Part shown: positions 20,668 through 30,483 of the stretch, in pieces | Layout of the letters: every line of letters starts with the position of its first letter | Position numbering within the stretch: position 1 is the stretch's first letter | NCBI GenBank assembly: GCA_049487715.1 | Contig: CP150555.1 | Span: 186,001-250,000 of the forward strand | Direction: 5' to 3' | Length of the DNA: 64,000 nt | From: Pycnococcus provasolii | Lineage: Eukaryota; Chlorophyta; Pseudoscourfieldiophyceae; Pseudoscourfieldiales | The notes under the pieces: model-generated | Told to the model about the DNA's origin: nothing | What the model saw: the letters and a program-made list of their open reading frames with translations, nothing else | The model's database searches: none | Translations under genes and position numbers: made by a program

Positions 20668-22129
20668 AGAGAAGCGACATATTTTTGTAACAATATTTTT
20701 GTTTTGTTTTTTACACGAGAAGAATGCGGTGGTGAATGTTGAGGGTGAGGAAGCGCTGTATGACGGTGGATGTGGGAGAGGAGTTCTGGAGAGGAATAAT
20801 GCACGAGGAAATCTGTGGCGCTTGGAGTTGCGTTGCACGTTCCACGGCTGCTGGGTTGGCGAGTTGCTGCGAGAGGGTGGTGAGCAGAGATGAAGGTGAT
20901 GAGATGACTTCCTTCTAGAGAATCCAAGTCCAGCAGAGATGAGACGAGCAGGGTGGAGATGCGGTCCAAGATCATGTCACGAACATCGCTGCTCAAGCCG
21001 TTGAGCGGCTTCTCTCGCGTGCAGAACCACAGTATCGTTTCCCAAGATGTGTTTTGGAAGGATTCCTGGGTGAGGCGGATGCCGTCGTGCTCGACGCCGG
21101 TGAAGTGTCCCTTTGGGTGACGCTTGTTGATCCAGTCAGGTCCAGCGAGGTTGCCCGCACACCACCTGAGAACTGGCTCGAGCTTTTCGAACGCCTGTCC
21201 AATGTCGTTTGGATTTTCCTTGCACTCGACGACTGCGACGACGCGATTGCTGTTGTCTGTCGTGTCGACTGCGACGAGGTCCAGCTCGCCAGTCACGTGA
21301 GGGGCGCCTGGGGAGAGCTGAACGTTTCTTAGGATCTGAATGGAGTTGCCGCCCAGCGCCGCCGGCAGGATGTTGGTGGCGATGTCCTCGAGAGTTTGTC
21401 CCGCTTTGTGGCGTCGCTGCGCGACGACGCGGTTTTGCTGCGTTAGAGATTGCTGAAGTTCTTTGAGGCCAAGAGACTCTTGGAGGGTGTCGAAGTGCTG
21501 TTGGGTTGAAAGAAGATGTTGATATTCGACGCAGTTGGTTTGTAGGGTGGCAAGTTCGGTGGTGATGGTGTCAATGGTGGCTATTAATGAAGGAAGGCGC
21601 GAGGCGGCGCGCGCTGTGCGCGGAGTTTGTTCTTCTTGCGTGACAAACTTTTGCGTGGATGCGAGCTGAAGTTGCAGGCGACGCAACGTGTCAGAAGTGT
21701 TTTGAATTTTCCTTCCCTGTGGGGAGGCGGCGTACTGGGAGAGAGCTGTGGTGAGGGAGGAGGAGGAGGAGGTTAATGAGGGAGCGTGATGATTTGTGAT
21801 GTGTGCGGAGAGTGCCTTTTGCGATGCGAGCGGGGATGAGCGGAGTCTGTGGAGGGCGAGTTGGATGTAGTAGTCGTTATGGGTATCCGTGATGTGTGGG
21901 GATGATGAGAGCCATGATGACAGGCGTTGACGATGATGATCAGAGGAGCCAGCAGAGGAGAGAGACATCATCACCATGGCACCACAAAGACTATTTTTAG
22001 TAGCTTGATTGTTATTATTATTCTGATGAGGATGATGATAAGAACGAGGAGGAGGAGGATGACGACGACGATGTTGACAAAGAAGCAACGAGCTCCTCCT
22101 AAACCTGTTGCTATTATTCTTATACCTCA

Positions 22130-22165
<36 letters not shown>

Positions 22166-22232
22166 ACGCAGACGGGCGGACACGGAAATGTGTTTTGCAT
22201 AGGAAGGAGGGAGCCTTAAGGAGAGGCGCCAT
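20664..22232 (-). CDS. PD-(D/E)XK nuclease-like protein, possibly organelle-targeted
   Basis: A 522-residue frame. The first 90 residues are Ser/Ala/Arg/His-rich with few acids (FRVRPSASASASASA, RFRRSSLLLCQHRRR), as expected of an organellar targeting peptide followed by low complexity. Residues about 150-290 are helical and polar, probably coiled coil (LHRLRSSPLASQKALSAH; LIATIDTITTELATLQTN). Residues about 300-345 carry a restriction-endonuclease-like core: HVTGELDLVAVDTT then NRVVAVVECKENPNDIG, i.e. an acidic E-x-D/ELD strand followed by E-x-K in the next strand, the PD-(D/E)XK pattern. The substrate is unknown. A telomere-like tract lies about 90 bp upstream. The stop codon TAA overlaps the convergent stop TAG of the glycosyltransferase-like gene. 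Confidence 0.65.
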
Positions 22233-22322
22233 AAATCAGAGCACTCGGCGGCGCATGTTGGTTTGGTATTGTTTGGGGGGCGAAGAAATATCTACAAAAA
22301 CTGAAAACAGCCTACCTAGGTG

Positions 22323-22336
22323 TTAGGGTTAGGGTT
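22323..22336. promoter_or_regulatory. Telomere-like TTAGGG tract upstream of the nuclease-like gene
   Basis: Two and a half TTAGGG copies about 90 bp upstream of the 22,232 start. In the orientation of that gene it reads CCCTAA, like most other tracts here. Confidence 0.5.
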
Positions 22337-22513
22337 CAAGGAACATTTTTGTTGGGATGGTGGCGTTGTGTGACAATGTGACGTGCCTACCTATAGGTCT
22401 CAGGTTGGGTTCTTGACTTCTTGTTGAGGTTTCAAGACTGTTGAGGTGTGACGGAGCTTGCCGGCTTCTTCACGGCTTCTTCATCAAGGCTTGCACGTTC
22501 AACCTTCCGCGCT

Positions 22514-23100
22514 CTCTTCTGATATATATGTATGTCCGAATGTGAGTCTGCCAAGCGTTTCCCTATGATGGCACTGAACTTACTTCATAACTTCCGTCCG
22601 TCCGTCAACTGTGACTTGTGACTTAAGAGAAGAGAGATGCAGACGATGAGCAAGTGTGAGTGTGTGACCGACGACGGACAAGCACTAGTGGACTACTTTA
22701 GCCGCGCTCCAAATCTCCAATCAACAAAACAGGTACTAGGTGCTTCCTTGGTGCCTGGTTGTCGCAACTCGCAGCCCATGGAAGCGCGTACGCGTGCGCC
22801 GTATGTATTTATGTCGCACGCTGCGGCTCGCGTCGCGTCGCGTGTGTGTAGTAGTCAAGTAGTAAGGTTTTGCGGACGCGACGCCGCCGACGCCGCCCGA
22901 CCGTACGTACGTCATACGTCCGTCTTTCCGGTGACGGCGAGACGTACGTTCCCGCAACTCCGCAAGAGCAAGAGAATGGCGGATTGGCGGTGGGTGTGGT
23001 GTTGCTGTCAGAAGGCGACGGCGACGGCTTCTCTGCCTTTCTCGCGACGGCGAGAAAGGCTTAGTAGCTGTGGTGTGAGCTTACCCAATGCAAGGTATAT
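22514..23100. repeat. Outer inverted repeat, left copy
   Basis: This segment recurs in inverted orientation at 29,882-30,424, including CTTCTGATAT, TGAGTCTGCCAAGCG, ATGGCACTGAACTT and CTTCCGTCCGTCCGTCAAC. The inverted copy has many small indels. The part from about 22,665 also belongs to the younger palindrome arm. A perfect hairpin (11-bp arms, GACG loop) lies at 23,035-23,060. Frames within are arginine-rich translations of the repeat and do not look coding. Confidence 0.8.
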
Positions 23101-25356
23101 CTCGTGACCATTTCTCATCCCCTTTTAACTGCCAAATCGTTAACTCAACACCTGGCAAGCATGTTTGGTCATGCGAGTTTATCTCTCTAGTTCGTGAGAG
23201 CGCGGGTTCGAATCGTACGAATTTACTCAGCCACCTCTTCGTGCAAAAGTCGAGACCACAGACCTAACATCCAACTCTTCATTCCAGCCGTCCTGGTCAA
23301 ACGGCGTTTACGCCCTTTCAGGATTTTCCACCACGATCAGGTGTAAGTCCTTTACTCCTCATCCTCCTCTATATCTTCTATCCGAGAATATGGTAGCTCA
23401 CTTATTTCCTAAAATGTAGGGCCGAGTTGGTCTAAGGCGCTGTACGTAAAACTTTCGAAACCTCTTCTGCAAAGTCGATAAAACAACACCTGACAATATC
23501 AAAATTCACAGAGATTAAGGTCTTAAACAGTGAACACTGTTCTTTTTTTTTTGCGGTGCGCGACAGCGTATACGGCTGTCAGGTCGAAGGTCGCCAAGGC
23601 ACGACGACGCGGCTGATCCTACGGTTTAGCGATGATGTATGTTGTGGCATGGTGTATGTTGCCAGCACCACTTCTGGTGCTGGTAACTAACTAACTCCTA
23701 AGTAACTAAGTCGGACCACTCACAAACCATTTATTACGAAGCAGGTAGTACTTAAATTTACAATCACGAAAGTTTACGTGGCGCTGGCCCATGCATCCCA
23801 CCCAACCGCACAGGCCGCTCACCGTGCCGCCGACAAGAGCAAAACCCGTCACGCGAGCTATGGCAATAGCGTGTTCCGCGTGCCGAGCTAAGACGAGCTT
23901 ATGCCGACGAGCTGCCAACGCCTCCGACGCACACTCCATAGTCCATCAAGCAATCCGAAGAGCGCGCCGCTTGGCTTGCACCTGCCGCCGGAGCGCGGCT
24001 GAAGCAGACGCTCGCAAGTGTGGCGGCGGCACGTGGCGACGTACGTCAGAGCCATCGTGAGTGTTCCGTGACGCCTTTCCATGCTACGGGCATAGCTGAA
24101 TATGTGCACCAACTGGTTAACCGCGTACTCTTAGATTCCGTACACGTTCATGAGCACGTGCGGGAGCGAGAAGCTGGCGCGGCTATGCTCAGCTTCCCGT
24201 CCAGTCCACCGCCGCTGCGGACAATTTCCACTGGTAGGTACCGCATGGACCTTCCTGCTCCGGCGGCGGCGACGTACCCTCGTCGCGTCGTCTTCAAAAG
24301 AACCGCCCATGAGACGAAGTGTCTGCACCTCCGGCGTCGCCTCCTCGCTCACGCCTCGAATGCGCTCGACGGCGTTCATTTCCACCTCTAGCTGCGTCGC
24401 CGTCTGAACGCCGCCGGCGAGAAGGCCCTGTCACCATGATTGCATTCGTGACGACGAGACCAGCGGCACCCGCGGTCAGCGATCCCGAGATGGCGAAGTC
24501 GCGAAAGCTGCAAAGGCAACGATCGCAGAGCTCAGCGCCTCCATAGACAAGCCTAGCCAGCAGTTGGCGCTCATCAGGTGGTAAAGCACAGCACTGCCAT
24601 CGCCTTGACGTACTTGCGGATGAGATGTGCGCTGCGAAGAGGCGCAACGCCTGCGAGTGCCTCGCTCAGCAACGCGTACGCCGGCGCGCGCTGCACAGCC
24701 TCAATGCGCTGCATCGCACGGCTAGTTCTGCGGTAGTAGCTCAGCAGTGCGCAGTACAGAATGCTGGCGGGAATGGCTAGCGCGAGGAATGGTGGAACGA
24801 CGATGCAAACGAGCGCGAACATTCCAAGGCTTGTGGCGATCGTGTAGAGATGTATGTTCCAAAACTTCGTACCCAGCGTCTCGTCGCATATGAAAATGTC
24901 GCGAGTGCAAACACCGCTGAACCGTCCAGCGCGAGATGCGTCGTGAAACGCGAGGGGTGCGCGCAGCAGGCGGTGCCACAGCTAACCCACAGCGCCTTGG
25001 CAGCAGGAGAGTGGCTGCGTGCACGGCCACCGACCGCCGTCACATGTTGTGTATTGTGTAGTGATGTGATGGGTTGGGAGGGAGGGGCTTCTTGCCGACT
25101 GGGGGTCCGGAAATGGGGATGCGTCGTTGGTGCTTTCGTGTGCACCCGCCAGGTGGGCCCGCGCGGGATCAGAACGCGGGATCCCGGTCCGGAATGGGTG
25201 GAGGGCCGCGACAGCGCGAACGGGGCGGCGTCGGCGCCCGCGGCCGCGTATATGGCGGCGCACGCGGCGCGCCCCGCCGCGTGGTGTGAAGGAATAGCAG
25301 CAATGTTTGTGGCGCCGTGGCGCGGCTCGCGGCAAGGGCCGACATGGTCGGCGAGT
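22665..25356 (+). repeat. Large inverted repeat (palindrome), left arm
   Basis: About 2.7 kb that reappears reverse-complemented at 26,700-29,355. Identity is near-complete over most of the arm with a handful of short indels (for example an 8-bp duplication near 25,313-25,320 in this arm) and looser similarity at the outermost 80 bp. The inner border is sharp: the arms match through GGTCGGCGAGT at 25,356. The arm carries a decayed ABCC-transporter fragment (24,308-24,981) and otherwise shows no supportable gene between about 23,100 and 24,300. Confidence 0.93.
24308..24981 (-). pseudogene. ABCC (MRP-type) transporter fragment, decayed, left palindrome arm
   Basis: Minus-strand remnants of the second transmembrane domain of an ABCC exporter. 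They read, in successive frames, LWHRLLRAPLAFHDASRAGR then TIATSLGMFALVCIVVPPF (continuous here), YYRRTSRAMQRIEAVQRAPA, ALLSEALAGVAPLRS, then after a frameshift LMSANCWLGLSMEALSSAIV, then after others GSLTAGAAGLVVTNAIM and QLEVEMNAVERIRGVSEEA. LLRAPL-F-D, YYR-TSR, and the E-MNAVERI segment are characteristic of ABCC proteins. Neither the first membrane domain nor an intact nucleotide-binding domain is present. At least three frame changes make it non-functional. Confidence 0.82.
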
Positions 25357-26699
25357 GCTTGGGCGAACAGAACACCTGAAGAAAATCTCTTAATTCAAGA
25401 CACGGATGCCATGCGAGATAAACCTTTTCTCTCTCTCTTGTCTTCCTTGTTTTGGATTTCAAGGTGCTGTCGATATGACATTGCGGTAGCTTTGACGATT
25501 CTGTCACGAGCCTCATCGAACGCTGAGCCGAAGCATTGGACAGCTCTTGACGGGTCAGGGTGTGTTCCGTTCTCCATCGTTTAGGTGGCTATCCAGTCTT
25601 AAGTCGATGTCGATCGGATTTATCGCAAGTGCCTTCTTAAGATGAGTGCAGTTCGGTACGGCAGATTCATTGTTGAAAGATACATTCCTTGAGCTGAGTA
25701 TGCGTTTTGTGTTCGAGGAATAAACAAGATGTCCAGGTTCGCTAGTGATACGGTCTGGATCCCATCCTAGGTAGATTCCTTTGACGGCTTTGTCAGCAAC
25801 CTTGGATTCACGTTGGTCCCGGTATCCAGCAGGTATCGTTCGTGGGTGTGGATAGCCCAATTTTGTGGCGTATAGTACGCGCCATTGTGCTGACGGATTG
25901 AGGTTCGTCGGCAGCGGCATGCAAGGCAGATTTGTTTGAGCATTTTGTTTTTGGACAAGATGTTAACTTTAAGGCCAGGGATGTAATGCATATCTTCAAT
26001 GATGATCCATGGGCTATAATCTCCATCAGGTTGGCGAAATCTGAGCTTGGCAGTGCCGATCATAGTTTCTTTGGTGATGCCTGCTGCGCAAGCGCGCGAG
26101 GTGTGCGGTTGCGTCTTCCAAGAGTAGCCTAGAGGCTTCCTCACGTTCTGGCTCACTGCCGAACCGTGCGAGCCTGTACAGGTCTCCACGTTGGCTCGTC
26201 GTGAGCGCCATACTGCGGCGCGTCGAACGCGTCTGTTCTCGTTGTCTCTCGTGACCTCCCGTGTTCGACGTCGGACCCGGTTCCATAAGGAACGACGAGT
26301 GACGCGCGGCGTGAAAAGTGTTTTCAGTTTCGGAAAAGTTAGAGTGGTGGTTACAAGGTGGGGACTCCGGGGAGGTGTCGTTGAGGGGGTGCCTCGCGAG
26401 TCTCGCGAGGTCCAGAGAATCCCAAACAGGATTCGGTTGCAACCTCCTCAACCACATCCAACGGATCTCTCGGCATGCCGACATCATGTCGACATCCATG
26501 CTGTGCCATTAATGCGTAACCAATCAGGTGTCGACATGTGACGTCGATTCCTTCACAAGATCTCTTAAAGATTCCATTTTCTATATAATATCCAGTAGAG
26601 TTAGTAGTCCTAACTACTAACTCTCAAACCATAAACTCCAACATATCCAGTGATCCAATAATGGATCCCAGATCCAGGTATGAGTTATGACTCTCGTCA
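25357..26699 (-). mobile_element. Ty1/copia-type retrotransposon remnant in the palindrome spacer
   Basis: The 1.34-kb spacer between the palindrome arms carries minus-strand pieces of a copia polyprotein. Near 26,100-25,960 is a protease/GAG-pre-integrase-like stretch (GTAKLRFRQPDGDYSP, MHYIPGLKVNILSKNKML). At 25,920-25,560 is the C-terminal part of the integrase (GYPHPRTIPAGYRDQRES, VADKAVKGIYLGWDPD, ILSSRNVSFNNES). Most of integrase, and all of reverse transcriptase and RNase H, are missing, so the element is dead. Sequence at 26,500-26,690 may derive from the 5' LTR and leader; it contains a perfect 11-bp inverted repeat (AGAGTTAGTAG / CTACTAACTCT) at about 26,597-26,624. No second LTR was identified. 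Confidence 0.75.
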
Positions 26700-29355
26700 A
26701 CTCGCCGACCATGTCGGCCCTTGCCGCGAGCCGCGCCACAAACATTGCTGCTATTCCTTCACACCACGCGGCGGGGCGCGCCGCGTGCGCCGCCATATAC
26801 GCGGCCGCGGGCGCCGACGCCGCCCCGTTCGCGCTGTCGCGGCCCTCCACCCATTCCGGACCGGGATCCCGCGTTCTGATCCCGCGCGGGCCCACCTGGC
26901 GGGTGCACACGAAAGCACCAACGACGCATCCCCATTTCCGGACCCCCAGTCGGCAAGAAGCCCCTCCCTCCCAACCCATCACATCACTACACAATACACA
27001 ACATGTGACGGCGGTCGGTGGCCGTGCACGCAGCCACTCTCCTGCTGCCAAGGCGCTGTGGGTTAGCTGTGGCACCGCCTGCTGCGCGCACCCCTCGCGT
27101 TTCACGACGCATCTCGCGCTGGACGGTTCAGCGGTGTTTGCACTCGCGACATTTTCATATGCGACGAGACGCTGGGTACGAAGTTTTGGAACATACATCT
27201 CTACACGATCGCCACAAGCCTTGGATGTTCGCGCTCGTTTGCATCGTCGTTCCACCATTCCTCGCGCTAGCCATTCCCGCCAGCATTCTGTACTGCGCAC
27301 TGCTGAGCTACTACCGCAGAACTAGCCGTGCGATGCAGCGCATTGAGGCTGTGCAGCGCGCGCCGGCGTACGCGTTGCTGAGCGAGGCACTCGCAGGCGT
27401 TGCGCCTCTTCGCAGCGCACATTCATCCGCAAGTACGTCAAGGCGATGGCAGTGCTGTGCTTTACCACCTGATGAGCGCCAACTGCTGGCTAGGCTTGTC
27501 TATGGAGGCGCTGAGCTCTGCGATCGTTGCCTTTGCAGCTTTCGCGACTTCGCCATTCGGGATCGCTGACCGCGGGTGCCGCTGGTCTCGTCGTCACGAA
27601 TGCGATCATGGTGACAGGGCCTTCTCGCCGGCGGCGTTCAGACGGCGACGCAGCTAGAGGTGGAAATGAACGCCGTCGAGCGCATTCGAGGCGTGAGCGA
27701 GGAGGCGACGCCGGAGGTGCAGACACTTCGTCTCATGGGCGGTTCTTTTGAAGACGACGCGACGAGGGTACGTCGCCGCCGCCGGAGCAGGAAGGTCCAT
27801 GCGGTACCTACCAGTGGAAATTGTCCGCAGCGGCGGTGGACTGGACGGGAAGCTGAGCATAGCCGCGCCAGCTTCTCGCTCCCGCACGTGCTCATGAACG
27901 TGTACGGAATCTAAGAGTACGCGGTTAACCAGTTGGTGCACATATTCAGCTATGCCCGTAGCATGGAAAGGCGTCACGGAACACTCACGATGGCTCTGAC
28001 GTACGTCGCCACGTGCCGCCGCCACACTTGCGAGCGTCTGCTTCAGCCGCGCTCCGGCGGCAGGTGCAAGCCAAGCGGCGCGCTCTTCGGATTGCTTGAT
28101 GGACTATGGAGTGTGCGTCGGAGGCGTTGGCAGCTCGTCGGCATAAGCTCGTCTTAGCTCGGCACGCGGAACACGCTATTGCCATAGCTCGCGTGACGGG
28201 TTTTGCTCTTGTCGGCGGCACGGTGAGCGGCCTGTGCGGTTGGGTGGGATGCATGGGCCAGCGCCACGTAAACTTTCGTGATTGTAAATTTAAGTACTAC
28301 CTGCTTCGTAATAAATGGTTTGTGAGTGGTCCGACTTAGTTACTTAGGAGTTAGTTAGTTACCAGCACCAGAAGTGGTGCTGGCAACATACACCATGCCA
28401 CAACATACATCATCGCTAAACCGTAGGATCAGCCGCGTCGTCGTGCCTTGGCGACCTTCGACCTGACAGCCGTATACGCTGTCGCGCACCGCAAAAAAAA
28501 AAGAACAGTGTTCACTGTTTAAGACCTTAATCTCTGTGAATTTTGATATTGTCAGGTGTTGTTTTATCGACTTTGCAGAAGAGGTTTCGAAAGTTTTACG
28601 TACAGCGCCTTAGACCAACTCGGCCCTACATTTTAGGAAATAAGTGAGCTACCATATTCTCGGATAGAAGATATAGAGGAGGATGAGGAGTAAAGGACTT
28701 ACACCTGATCGTGGTGGAAAATCCTGAAAGGGCGTAAACGCCGTTTGACCAGGACGGCTGGAATGAAGAGTTGGATGTTAGGTCTGTGGTCTCGACTTTT
28801 GCACGAAGAGGTGGCTGAGTAAATTCGTACGATTCGAACCCGCGCTCTCACGAACTAGAGAGATAAACTCGCATGACCAAACATGCTTGCCAGGTGTTGA
28901 GTTAACGATTTGGCAGTTAAAAGGGGATGAGAAATGGTCACGAGATATACCTTGCATTGGGTAAGCTCACACCACAGCTACTAAGCCTTTCTCGCCGTCG
29001 CGAGAAAGGCAGAGAAGCCGTCGCCGTCGCCTTCTGACAGCAACACCACACCCACCGCCAATCCGCCATTCTCTTGCTCTTGCGGAGTTGCGGGAACGTA
29101 CGTCTCGCCGTCACCGGAAAGACGGACGTATGACGTACGTACGGTCGGGCGGCGTCGGCGGCGTCGCGTCCGCAAAACCTTACTACTTGACTACTACACA
29201 CACGCGACGCGACGCGAGCCGCAGCGTGCGACATAAATACATACGGCGCACGCGTACGCGCCATAACATGGGCTGCGACAACCAGGCACCAAGGAAGCAC
29301 CTAGTACCTGTTTTGTTGTTGATTGAAGCGGCTACTGTCCGTCGGCGGTCAGCCT
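26700..29355 (-). repeat. Large inverted repeat (palindrome), right arm
   Basis: Reverse complement of 22,665-25,356. Compared with the left arm it lacks single bases at several places, for example CCTTGGATG versus CCTTGGAATG, CACATTCATCC versus CACATCTCATCC and CCATTCGGG versus CCATCTCGGG (read on the ABCC coding strand). Its outer end passes into a segment with only loose similarity at about 29,320-29,355. Confidence 0.93.
27067..27740 (+). pseudogene. ABCC (MRP-type) transporter fragment, decayed, right palindrome arm
   Basis: Mirror copy of the left-arm fragment, now on the plus strand: MFALVCIVVPPFLALAIPAS, YYRRTSRAMQRIEAVQRAPA, LMSANCWLGLSMEALSSAIV and VEMNAVERIRGVSEEATPEV are all recognisable. 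It shares the frame breaks of the left copy (before the SANCWLG block and in the VTG/LLAGG region) and has further single-base deletions, including one just before MFALV that splits a stretch still open in the left arm. Confidence 0.82.
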
Positions 29356-29689
29356 CATCGTCTGCTGCCTCTTTTCCTCCTACAACCACTCACAGTGACT
29401 CACGCGCTGCGACGCATGACTCGAAAAGTAAGGGAGGAGGAGAAGAGTTGTTGTTTTGCTCCCTCACCATAGGGGACAGACAAACGGGCAACTCCTTTGA
29501 AAGCGTACAATACAACAAAAGTAGTTACAACATCGTCACATGTGCGTAGACACTGCCCACCTAGAGCCTTCACTCCTGCACTCACGCTTGAGGATGAGCG
29601 CCGCCACACCCCCACGACACGCCGCCTCCATGACCCTGCTGAGCGACGGGAAGAGGCGAAAACACCAAGAAAAACCCGAACGAAGAAAC
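29356..29689. other. Unique sequence between repeat blocks
   Basis: About 330 bases between the right palindrome arm and the duplicated promoter fragment. Weak C-rich tracts near 29,600-29,700. No gene is supported. Confidence 0.4.
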
Positions 29690-29881
29690 CCCACCAGAAC
29701 ACCCCCGACCCGAACGGCCAGGCAACCCGGATGCAACCCTTCTTCCCGGTCAGCCGGTCAACCCCCAGGGGTTGCAAGGCTTCCTGCCCATCCACCGGCC
29801 CCTCAAACCCCCATTCACAGTCCCTCTCCCTCTCAACCAACAAATAATGGCGCCTCTCGCTCGCTACAACACGCCCACCCC
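29690..29881 (+). pseudogene. Duplicated 5' end of the gene at 32,683, truncated after about 12 codons
   Basis: ATAATGGCGCCTCTCGCTCG and the following bases to CGCCCAC at 29,845-29,878 are identical to the start region of the gene at 32,683 (MAPLARYNTPTP). Upstream, TGCAAGGCTT, CCACCNNCCGG and CAACCAAC-type stretches match 32,590-32,660 with indels. The copy ends abruptly at 29,881, where the third copy of the palindrome end begins. It is a promoter plus start-codon fragment, now leading into repeat sequence. Confidence 0.75.
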
Positions 29882-30424
29882 AGGATATACCTTGCATTGG
29901 GTAAGCTCACACCACAGCTACGAAGCCTTTCTCGCCGTCGCGCTTGCTTCTGACACAGGTCGCACAGCAACACCAGCCAACCACCATTCATTCTCTTCGG
30001 AGGAGTTGCGGGAACGTACACGTCTCGCCGTCACCGGAAAGACGGACGTGTGACGTGCGTACGGCCGGGCGGCGGCGGCGGCGTCGCGTCCGCAAAACCT
30101 TACTACTTGACTAATAATACTACACACGCGACGAGCCGCCACACATACGTGCGACATACATGTACGGCGCACGCGTACGCGCTTCCATGGGCTGCGACAA
30201 CCAAGGAAATCAGGCAGGCGGCAATCACCTACCTGTTTTGTTGATTGGAGCGCGGCTACTCCACACACTAGTGCTTGTCCGTCGTCGGTCACTCTTGCTC
30301 ATCGTCTGCATCTCTCTTCTCTTAAGTCACAAGTCACAGCTGAGTAGTTGACGGACGGACGGAAGTTATCAAGTTCAGTGCCATCATGTGGATGACGCTT
30401 GGCAGACTCACATATCAGAAGGAG
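29882..30424 (-). repeat. Third copy of the palindrome end (outer inverted repeat, right copy)
   Basis: Matches 28,940-29,380 in direct orientation and 22,514-23,100 in inverted orientation. Shared landmarks are GGATATACCTTGCATTGGGT, GTCTCGCCGTCACCGGAAAG, CGTCCGCAAAACCTTACTAC and, at the far end, AAGTCACAAGTCACAG and CTTGGCAGACTCACATATCAG. It extends farther outward than the right palindrome arm and carries more indels, so it is probably older than the arm duplication. Confidence 0.85.
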
Positions 30425-30483
30425 TCAGGACCTTTTCGGTGAGCAGGCTGCTGTAGCGCCGACACCAGCGCCGCTCTGAGGAC

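Noticed and set aside
22637-23107. 156-codon frame in the repeat end
   Set aside because: The copies do not keep the frame (indels not in multiples of three), so there is no sign of protein selection.
23208-23445. tRNA-like B-box (GGTTCGAATC at about 23,208) followed 210 bp later by an A-box/D-arm (GCCGAGTTGGTCTAAGGC), as in circularly permuted tRNA genes
   Set aside because: T-stem and acceptor strands do not pair, the anticodon stem is absent, and the separation is far larger than in known permuted tRNAs. At best a relic; both arms contain it.
24850-25584. 244-codon frame in the left palindrome arm (mirrored in the right arm)
   Set aside because: Runs antisense to the ABCC fragment and into the spacer; no recognisable domain, and the mirrored copy differs at the end.
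22514-30424. CRISPR array or bacterial mobile element as explanation of the repeats
   Set aside because: Repeat lengths, inverted arrangement and eukaryotic copia/ABCC content do not fit; no regularly spaced short repeats.
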